Shown here: positions 7,146 to 12,235 of the stretch, piece by piece | Numbering within the stretch: the first letter of the stretch is position 1 | How the letters are laid out: the number at the start of each line of letters is the position of its first letter | The notes under the pieces: generated by a model | Databases searched by the model: none | The model's input: the letters and a program-made list of their open reading frames with translations, nothing else | What the model was told of the DNA's origin: nothing | Program-made: the position numbers and the translations under genes | NCBI GenBank assembly: GCA_900553305.1 | Contig: USDI01000052.1 | Coordinates: 1-12,235, forward strand | Source of the DNA: an uncultured Lachnospiraceae bacterium | Lineage (GTDB): Bacteria; Bacillota; Clostridia; Lachnospirales; Lachnospiraceae | Direction of reading: 5' to 3' | DNA: 12,235 nt

Positions 7146-8273
7146 TTAGTGAAGAACCGTCTGTAAATATTCAATCAGAACCTTTGCTGCCCGTTCATGG
7201 GACTTGACGCCTGGATGGGTATGTGCGCCAACGGTTTCCGCTGTGGTATTGGGCAGATTAATAAATGCGGTGTTATGATCTCCGGTATCCTTCTGATAAC
7301 GGTTCATGGCATCCGTAATCAGAAGATTCAGATCATAGCCGAGCATACCGTAGGTCCATACAATGTGTGCTCCGGGGTTGTCCTTACGAAGCATTTTAAG
7401 GAAATTGTATACAGCATTTTCAAAGCGTTCCCGGTCTTCTTCCACGAAGCTTCCGTCCGGATTCTTATGTTGCTTGAAGGTTTCACCGGTTTCCGGAATA
7501 GTGAAGGGAGGCTGGTTAAATGCGCTTGCATCGTTTGTTCCGAGATTGACCACGATGGCGTCCGGCTTCCAGGAGGCAAAATCATAGTTCTTCTGCGCAC
7601 CGGCCGCTTCATTGACTTTACCAAAGCCAAGACCACAGATCTTTTCATAGCAGGAGGGGATATTGTGACGTATATCGTTATCCCATCCGCAGTAAACACC
7701 CCAGCCGCCCTGGGAAATCAGACGGTAATCGGCATCGAGAGCTTTGGCTGTATAGGTTGCATAATTTTCACTGCTGCTCATATACATTGCAAGCCAGTCG
7801 GTATCGGGAAGAGCACCGTAGGTTCCTTCGCCGGAGGTGATGCTGTCACCGATGAATTCAATTTTGTATTTGTGCTCCTTCACCGGAAGAAATTCGCCGT
7901 CACACCGGAAACCGCGGACAAATACATGACAGTCATCGTCTTCACTCATCGCCTGCAGTTCGCGGAAGAATTTCATGGTTTTCGGAACACCGAAGGTCAT
8001 GCTGCGGAACAGACAGATGGAATAGCTGCCGGGTAAAAGCATCTGACGGCTCATAAGGGATCCGTTTAATTCGGTTGCAATCCATGGTTCATGGAAGCTG
8101 CAGTCTACATCGAGGTCGATCCAGAGCTCGGAGCCTGTGACATTTACCTCAATGCCGCTTCCGTTCCAGAAAAGCGGAAGGAGATTCTGTGTCTCATCGG
8201 TTCTTCCGTAAATATGATAATGAGGAATTTCCTTTATGGAATAAGTCTTTAAGTTTTCGTTTTTGGTCATCAT
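7146..8273 (-). CDS. SGNH/GDSL-type carbohydrate esterase, CE2-like
   Basis: A 375-residue protein with two parts, as in carbohydrate esterase family 2: an N-terminal beta-rich domain (about 1-130) and a C-terminal SGNH hydrolase domain. The SGNH blocks are visible: block I GDSITSGEG with nucleophile Ser144, block II around Gly189-Gly190 (QGGWGVYCG), block III NLGTNDAS with Asn247, and block V THPGVKSH with catalytic His353. The position three residues before His353, which normally carries the triad Asp, is Ala350, so the enzyme may use a Ser-His dyad as reported for some CE2 members. No signal peptide is seen, which points to cytoplasmic deacetylation of imported oligosaccharides. The exact substrate is not shown by the sequence. 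The gene is first in a probable operon with the AraC-type regulator. A second in-frame ATG follows the first at once; a modest AAAGGCAGG lies upstream. Confidence 0.87.
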   Translation of the reverse strand: MMTKNENLKTYSIKEIPHYHIYGRTDETQNLLPLFWNGSGIEVNVTGSELWIDLDVDCSFHEPWIATELNGSLMSRQMLLPGSYSICLFRSMTFGVPKTMKFFRELQAMSEDDDCHVFVRGFRCDGEFLPVKEHKYKIEFIGDSITSGEGTYGALPDTDWLAMYMSSSENYATYTAKALDADYRLISQGGWGVYCGWDNDIRHNIPSCYEKICGLGFGKVNEAAGAQKNYDFASWKPDAIVVNLGTNDASAFNQPPFTIPETGETFKQHKNPDGSFVEEDRERFENAVYNFLKMLRKDNPGAHIVWTYGMLGYDLNLLITDAMNRYQKDTGDHNTAFINLPNTTAETVGAHTHPGVKSHERAAKVLIEYLQTVLH

Positions 8274-8313
8274 AGCCGGTAAACCTGCCTTTCAAAAATA
8301 GTTGGGAATTCAA

Positions 8314-8329
8314 ATCTTATGTATAAGAT
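8314..8329. promoter_or_regulatory. 16-base palindrome, candidate operator at the esterase transcription start
   Basis: ATCTTATGTATAAGAT is a perfect 7-base inverted repeat with a 2-base centre. It lies immediately downstream of the candidate -10 box of the minus-strand promoter, covering about +1 to +16 of the esterase transcript. The centre is too short for a stable RNA hairpin, so a dimeric DNA-binding protein site is more likely. Its binder is unknown; AraC-type proteins more often use direct repeats. Confidence 0.45.
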
Positions 8330-8336
8330 CGTAATT

Positions 8337-8364
8337 ATCATAACACAAAAGGTATGGAAAGCAA
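8337..8364 (-). promoter_or_regulatory. Candidate promoter of the esterase-araC operon
   Basis: Reading the minus strand, TTGCTT (8364-8359) is followed after 16 bases by TATGAT (8342-8337). This is a reasonable match to a housekeeping sigma-factor promoter. Initiation near 8330 would give a leader of about 57 bases before the start codon at 8273. The prediction rests on motif match and position only. Confidence 0.45.
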
Positions 8365-8462
8365 ACATTTATAACAAAGCAATCAAAGAATTTATGCCAT
8401 TTTGAAAAGCAAGATATGTATATAGAATGACAGCTTTCGATATTTTTATTCCGGTAAAATCT

Positions 8463-8481
8463 GATATATAATGATATATAA
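8463..8481 (+). promoter_or_regulatory. Candidate promoter region of the second exporter pair, with tandem GATATATAA
   Basis: A perfect TATAAT lies at 8467-8472 within two copies of GATATATAA (8463-8471 and 8473-8481) placed exactly 10 bases apart. Only a weak, T-rich -35 region (about 8443-8450) is seen. Initiation near 8479-8484 would make a leader of about 325 bases for the exporter gene starting at 8808. The 10-base spacing puts both repeats on the same face of the helix, so they may also be a regulator site. Confidence 0.45.
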
Positions 8482-8561
8482 AAGGTAGTGGGCAGCAGCG
8501 TTTCTTGAAAACACGAAACCGGGATGGCGAAACATCATATGTATAGAGCGGAGCAAAGGCC

Positions 8562-8598
8562 GAAAATAGATTTATTCTATTTGTAAACGACTATTTTC
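8562..8598 (+). promoter_or_regulatory. Two mutually exclusive hairpins in the exporter leader
   Basis: AAATAGA (8564-8570) pairs perfectly with TCTATTT (8576-8582) around a five-base loop. The overlapping GAAAATAG (8562-8569) pairs perfectly with CTATTTTC (8591-8598) instead. Only one hairpin can form at a time. The first lies inside the tiny reading frame 8524-8586 and the 3' arm of the second lies just beyond its stop, so a ribosome in that frame could decide which forms. Confidence 0.4.
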
Positions 8599-8725
8599 TA
8601 GGAATTGACAGGAAAAGAGAATATATTGAAACTGTTCAGAGCCGTGCAAATTATGGCAATATGGGCGATGAGTGCTTACATTCAAGTGGACATATGTCAT
8701 GATTTATATGGAAAAGTAACCACAT

Positions 8726-8770
8726 GAGCCAAGGAAAAGCTTCGAAAGAAGCGGTTTTGCAAATGGGTTC
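8726..8770 (+). promoter_or_regulatory. GNRA-capped compound hairpin upstream of exporter pair 2
   Basis: GCTTC (8739-8743) and GAAGC (8748-8752) form a perfect stem closed by the tetraloop GAAA. It is extended by AAAA (8735-8738) with TTTT (8755-8758) across a GG bulge, then by an outer GAGCC (8726-8730) with GGTTC (8766-8770) stem that includes one G:U pair. It ends 37 bases before the exporter start. The T-run is too short and too early for a convincing terminator, so a folded RNA element is more likely. Confidence 0.4.
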
Positions 8771-8807
8771 TGAAGAATTACTGATATTTTAAATTTGGGG
8801 GTACAGT

Positions 8808-10565
8808 ATGGCACCGGTAAAATGGGTATATTCTTTTTTAAAAAAATACCGCTTTAAAATGGCGGCAGGTCTTTTGATGGTAACGGGAATTGCATTGTTA
8901 ACCATTGTGAATCCGTATATATCAGGCCGGATCGTAGATGATGTCATTACGGGAGGAAATTATAAGCTTCTTCCGGTTCTGATCGGCTGTCTGCTTGGGG
9001 TTGTGGCACTTAAGGGAATCCTGCGTTATGCTTCGCAGGTCATGTTTGAGATCTGTTCCCAGGGTGTGCTTTACAGTATGCGTGACGCCGTATACCGCAA
9101 GCTCCTGCAGGAGGATTTCTCCTTTTATAATAAGAACCGGACCGGTGATCTGATGTCCAGACAGACCGGTGATATGGACGCCATCCGGCATTTTATTGCC
9201 TATATCATTTATTCGGTTTATGAAAATATTTTGTTACTGTCCTTCGCATTGATTATGATCTTCACGGTAAATGTGAAGCTGGCCCTTGCAATGCTGGTAG
9301 TGCTGCCCTTTACGGCACTGACAACCTATGGACAGTCGAAAAGCGTCCGTCCGGCATTTATGAAGATCCGTCAGCAGTTTTCCTCACTGAATACCTTTGT
9401 GCAGGAAAACATCAGCGGTAACCGTGTAGTAAAAGCATTTGCCCGCGAGGATTTTGAAATAGAGAAGTTCAATAAAGAAAATGATGCATACCGTGACGCG
9501 GAATTAAATGCCGCAGCCATCTGGAAAAAGTATGTACCGATTTTTGAATTCCTTTCCAATATATTGACGGTCGTTCTGATGCTGTATGGCGGTTATATGG
9601 TGATTCAGGGTGAAATCACGATGGGTAATCTGGTTACGGTAAACGGCTACCTGTGGATGCTTACGGTTCCGCTTCGTATGGCAGGCTGGTGGATTAATGA
9701 TATTCACCGTTTTACGACCTCCGCAGAGAAGATTTATATGACCTACAGTCAGGAGCCGGAGATTCAGGAACCGCAGCAGCCCATTGTACGGAAGCATTTC
9801 CATGGAGATGTGGAATTTAAAAATGTTTCTTATCAGGCAGAGGATGCGGATATTATCCATGACATTTCCTTTAAGGTAAAGAGCGGGCAGACGGTCGGAA
9901 TTATCGGCTCGACCGGATCCGGCAAATCCACAATTATGAATCTGCTGTGCCGGTTTTATGATACCTCAAAGGGTGAGGTTTTAGTAGACGGAGTGAACGT
10001 TAAGGATCTTGATCTGTATGATCTGCGCGATAACATCGGAATGGCAATGCAGGATGTATTCCTGTTTTCTGATACGATTGAAGGAAATATTGCTTATGGT
10101 CGTCCGAACTGCAGCTTTGAAGATGTGAAAAAGGCGGCCAAGATGGCGGATGCCAACCTTTTTATCCAGAAGATGCCGGAAGGATATGACACGATTGTCG
10201 GTGAGCGCGGCGTGGGACTTTCCGGAGGACAGAAGCAGAGAATCTCACTTGCAAGAGCACTGCTTAAGGATCCGTCCATTCTGATTCTGGACGATACGAC
10301 TTCCGCTGTGGATATGGAAACTGAAAGCTATATCCAGAACCAGCTTAAGAAGATCGAAAAGGATTGTACCATTTTTATTATTGCATACCGAATCTCCTCC
10401 ATTAAGGATGCGGATCTGATTCTGGTTATGGATCAGGGAAGAATTGTGGAACAGGGCACACATGAAGAGCTTGTCCGTGCCGGCGGCTACTATGCAACGG
10501 CCTTCCACCATCAGTACGGAGACTACGCACAGCAGTCAGCGCAGTCCGAAGGAAAGGAGGCGTAA
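8808..10565 (+). CDS. ABC half-exporter with degenerate ATPase site and Tyr in the H-loop (subunit A, pair 2)
   Basis: A 585-residue type IV ABC exporter half: membrane domain at about residues 15-300, ATPase domain from about 330. Walker A is GSTGSGKST at 367-375, preceded by VGIIG, and the signature is canonical LSGGQ at 471-475 after GERGVG. Walker B is ILILDD with Asp496 replacing the catalytic Glu. The switch His is replaced by Tyr527 (IIAYRISS), an unusual residue at that position and different from the Gln in the first pair. The protein is thus the non-catalytic half of a heterodimer whose active half follows. The ribosome site is a run of five G at 8797-8801, six bases before the ATG, which can pair with anti-Shine-Dalgarno through one G:U. 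The C-terminus EGKEA is the same as in the first pair's subunit A because it encodes the downstream ribosome site. Substrate unknown. Confidence 0.92.
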   Translation: MAPVKWVYSFLKKYRFKMAAGLLMVTGIALLTIVNPYISGRIVDDVITGGNYKLLPVLIGCLLGVVALKGILRYASQVMFEICSQGVLYSMRDAVYRKLLQEDFSFYNKNRTGDLMSRQTGDMDAIRHFIAYIIYSVYENILLLSFALIMIFTVNVKLALAMLVVLPFTALTTYGQSKSVRPAFMKIRQQFSSLNTFVQENISGNRVVKAFAREDFEIEKFNKENDAYRDAELNAAAIWKKYVPIFEFLSNILTVVLMLYGGYMVIQGEITMGNLVTVNGYLWMLTVPLRMAGWWINDIHRFTTSAEKIYMTYSQEPEIQEPQQPIVRKHFHGDVEFKNVSYQAEDADIIHDISFKVKSGQTVGIIGSTGSGKSTIMNLLCRFYDTSKGEVLVDGVNVKDLDLYDLRDNIGMAMQDVFLFSDTIEGNIAYGRPNCSFEDVKKAAKMADANLFIQKMPEGYDTIVGERGVGLSGGQKQRISLARALLKDPSILILDDTTSAVDMETESYIQNQLKKIEKDCTIFIIAYRISSIKDADLILVMDQGRIVEQGTHEELVRAGGYYATAFHHQYGDYAQQSAQSEGKEA

Positions 10566-10569
10566 GGGT

Positions 10570-12222
10570 ATGGCACGTAATAAATATGATGTAGATGAAA
10601 TCCTGGAAGATAAATTTGATGTGAACCAGTTGAAACGACTGGCAGGCTATATCAGGCCTTATAAGAAGCAGATGCTGGTGGTATTGTTTCTGATGCTGTC
10701 CGCTTCTGCACTCGGAATGCTGATTCCGAAGTTCTTCATGCTGGTGATGGATGTATCCATTCCCAATAAGGACATGAGAAGTATTGTATTTTATTCCGTG
10801 ATGACGATGGTTATTGCCCTTTATACCTGCGTGAGCCTCCGGATTAAGATCAAGCTGATGACACAGATTGGTCAGGACATTGTACATAGCATCCGTTATG
10901 ATATTTTTGAGCATTTACAGGAGCTGCCCTTTTCCTATTATGATGAGCGCCCTCATGGAAAGATTCAGGTGCGTGTTGTAAATTATGTGAATAACTTAAG
11001 TGACCTGCTCAGCAACGGTATTATTAACACGATTACCGATCTGTGCAACCTGTTTTTTATCATTGCCTTTATGCTGAGCATTAATGTGAAGCTTACCCTG
11101 GTCTGCCTGTGTGGTCTTCCGGTGCTGGCAGTCGTGATTGTTGCCCTGAAGAAGAAGCAGCGTAAGGCATGGCAGATCCAGAGCAACAAGCAGTCCAATC
11201 TGAATGCTTATATTGCAGAGAGTATTAACGGAATCCGTGTCACCCAGTCCTTTGTCCGTGAGGATGAAAACAGCGGTATCTTCAACCGGTTAAGTGATGG
11301 CTACCGGGAAGCGTGGATGCGGGCGGTTAAGTTTAATTTTATTATGGGTCCTTCTGTAGATATTATCAGTACCATTACAACGGCATTTATTTATGTGCTG
11401 GGTATTTCCTGGATGTCGAATCCGGATTCCGGAATTACGGTCGGTGTCCTGATTGCATTTACCGCTTATATCAGCCGCTTCTGGAATCCGATTAACACAC
11501 TGGCTTCCTTTTACAATTCGCTGTTGACGGCGATTTCGTATCTGGAACGGATTTTTGAAACAATTGATGAGCCGGTTCTGGTAAAGGATGCAGAGGGAGC
11601 TATGGAAATGCCGCCGATTAAGGGAGACGTTGAATTTAAGAATGTCACCTTCAGCTATGAGGACGGCGTTGAGATTCTTAAAAAGGTAAGCTTTAAGGCA
11701 AAGAAGGGGCAGACCGTAGCGATTGTAGGACCGACAGGAGCCGGTAAAACAACCATCGTAAACCTGTTAAGCCGTTTTTACAATGTGGATTCCGGTGAGG
11801 TTTTAATTGATGGAATCGATATTTCCAAGGTTACCATCCGTTCCCTGCGTAAGCAGATGGGTGTCATGATGCAGGACAGCTTTATCTTCTCCGGAACAGT
11901 AATGGATAATATCCGCTACGGAAATAAAGAGGTTTCGGATGAGCAGGTGATCCAGGCTGCAAAGACGGTCTGTGCACATGATTTTATTATGGAAATGGAG
12001 AATGGCTATTATACACAGATTAATGAGCGCGGAAGCCGTCTGTCTCAGGGACAGCGCCAGCTGATTTCCTTTGCGAGAGCACTGCTTGCAGATCCGAAGA
12101 TCCTGATTCTGGATGAGGCAACCTCAAGCATTGATACCGAGACGGAAATTCTTCTGCAAAAGGGCTTGAACGAGCTGTTAAAGGGAAGAACCTCCTTTAT
12201 TATTGCACATCGTCTGTCATAA
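10570..12222 (+). CDS. ABC half-exporter with catalytic site, C-terminus cut short just after the H-loop (subunit B, pair 2)
   Basis: A 550-residue ABC exporter half beginning MARNKYDVDEILEDKFDVNQ. The ATG at 10570 is chosen because AAGGAGG (10554-10560) precedes it and it lies four bases after the stop of subunit A; an in-frame ATG at 10444 would overlap that gene by about 120 bases. The membrane domain spans about residues 35-315. Walker A is GPTGAGKTT at 387-395, the signature is the altered LSQGQ at 491-495, Walker B is ILILDEATSS with Asp515 and Glu516, and His547 is in IIAHRLS. It is the catalytic partner of the preceding protein. Translation stops at TAA right after Ser550, where related proteins continue with a Thr-Ile segment and about 40 more residues. 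This could be a real truncation, a frameshift, an insertion boundary, or an artefact at a contig end. The last 13 bases show no continuation of the domain. Confidence 0.88.
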   Translation: MARNKYDVDEILEDKFDVNQLKRLAGYIRPYKKQMLVVLFLMLSASALGMLIPKFFMLVMDVSIPNKDMRSIVFYSVMTMVIALYTCVSLRIKIKLMTQIGQDIVHSIRYDIFEHLQELPFSYYDERPHGKIQVRVVNYVNNLSDLLSNGIINTITDLCNLFFIIAFMLSINVKLTLVCLCGLPVLAVVIVALKKKQRKAWQIQSNKQSNLNAYIAESINGIRVTQSFVREDENSGIFNRLSDGYREAWMRAVKFNFIMGPSVDIISTITTAFIYVLGISWMSNPDSGITVGVLIAFTAYISRFWNPINTLASFYNSLLTAISYLERIFETIDEPVLVKDAEGAMEMPPIKGDVEFKNVTFSYEDGVEILKKVSFKAKKGQTVAIVGPTGAGKTTIVNLLSRFYNVDSGEVLIDGIDISKVTIRSLRKQMGVMMQDSFIFSGTVMDNIRYGNKEVSDEQVIQAAKTVCAHDFIMEMENGYYTQINERGSRLSQGQRQLISFARALLADPKILILDEATSSIDTETEILLQKGLNELLKGRTSFIIAHRLS

Positions 12223-12235
12223 CGGAGAAGCATCC

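Larger units (their letters stand above)
8484..8807 (+). other. Long untranslated leader upstream of exporter pair 2, candidate structured RNA
   Basis: No gene of normal size fits this stretch of about 324 bases. It holds several stem candidates. GTTTC/GAAAC pairs at 8500-8504 and 8515-8519. Two mutually exclusive hairpins lie at 8562-8598. GAGTG/CATTC (one G:U pair) lies near 8670-8682. A compound hairpin at 8726-8770 is capped by a GNRA loop. Several very short reading frames also occur: 20 codons at 8524-8586, 24 codons at 8653-8727, and 22 codons at 8724-8792, the last two overlapping as ATGA. None has a strong ribosome site. I do not recognise a known riboswitch class. A leader of this size before a drug-type exporter suggests transcriptional or translational attenuation, but this is inference. 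Confidence 0.4.

Noticed and set aside
7197..8036. A 279-codon open frame on the + strand opposite the esterase.
   Set aside because: The opposite strand encodes a clear SGNH esterase with all its motif blocks; the + frame shows no recognisable domain and is a shadow.
8605..8610. A perfect TTGACA as the -35 box of a promoter nearer the exporter gene.
   Set aside because: No acceptable -10 box lies 16-18 bases downstream; the nearest TATATT is only 11 bases away.
8726..8770. A c-di-GMP-I (GEMM) riboswitch, because of the GNRA-capped stem followed by GCAAA.
   Set aside because: The conserved core around the ligand site and the second stem do not match; the similarity is limited to a GAAA loop and a few flanking bases.
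10444..10569. An upstream in-frame ATG would extend the fourth exporter subunit to 592 residues.
   Set aside because: The extension overlaps the coding end of subunit A by about 120 bases and has low-complexity, non-family residues. The ATG at 10570 has a strong AAGGAGG and gives the usual N-terminus.
1..12235. CRISPR arrays, tRNA or rRNA genes, and complete insertion sequences.
   Set aside because: No regularly spaced repeats, tRNA or rRNA sequences, or transposase genes were seen anywhere in the window.

Overview
The window looks like chromosomal DNA of an anaerobic Firmicute of the class Clostridia, most likely the family Lachnospiraceae. The evidence is the moderate GC content, strong AGGAGG-type ribosome binding sites, a two-gene SUF-like iron-sulfur assembly set, and paired heterodimeric ABC exporters of the kind common in that group. 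This placement comes from gene content and protein style, not from a marker gene.

Layout. Positions 1-792 hold the 3' part of an accessory AAA-type ATPase with a DUF4143 tail, truncated by the window edge. It is followed by a 240-base gap with a three-armed inverted/direct repeat and an extended -10 promoter. Positions 1033-6342 are a probable four-gene operon on the + strand: a SufC-like ATPase, a short SufB-like scaffold (together resembling the minimal SmsCB/archaeal SufCB system), and two tightly coupled ABC half-exporters. The two exporter nucleotide-binding domains are degenerate in complementary ways, as expected for an obligate heterodimer.

Positions 6329-8273 are a minus-strand pair: a CE2-like SGNH esterase followed by an AraC-family regulator, whose 3' end overlaps the end of the exporter operon by 14 bases. 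Positions 8274-8807 are a 534-base divergent control region. It carries a candidate minus-strand promoter with a 16-base palindrome at its start site, a TATAAT box on the + strand, and a leader of about 330 bases with competing hairpins and tiny reading frames. Positions 8808-12222 hold a second pair of ABC half-exporters built on the same plan. The second member stops abruptly just after its H-loop, 13 bases before the window ends.

How the genes may work together. The SufC/SufB-like pair would form a complex that assembles Fe-S clusters in the cytoplasm. The 9-base gap to the first exporter makes co-expression with that exporter likely, though the transported compound is unknown. The esterase probably removes acetyl groups from imported carbohydrate, and the AraC protein may control its own operon and perhaps the divergent exporter pair. 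The points most worth a second look are the Fe-S/exporter linkage, the structured leader at about 8480-8807, the Tyr in place of the switch His in the third exporter subunit, and the abrupt end of the fourth.
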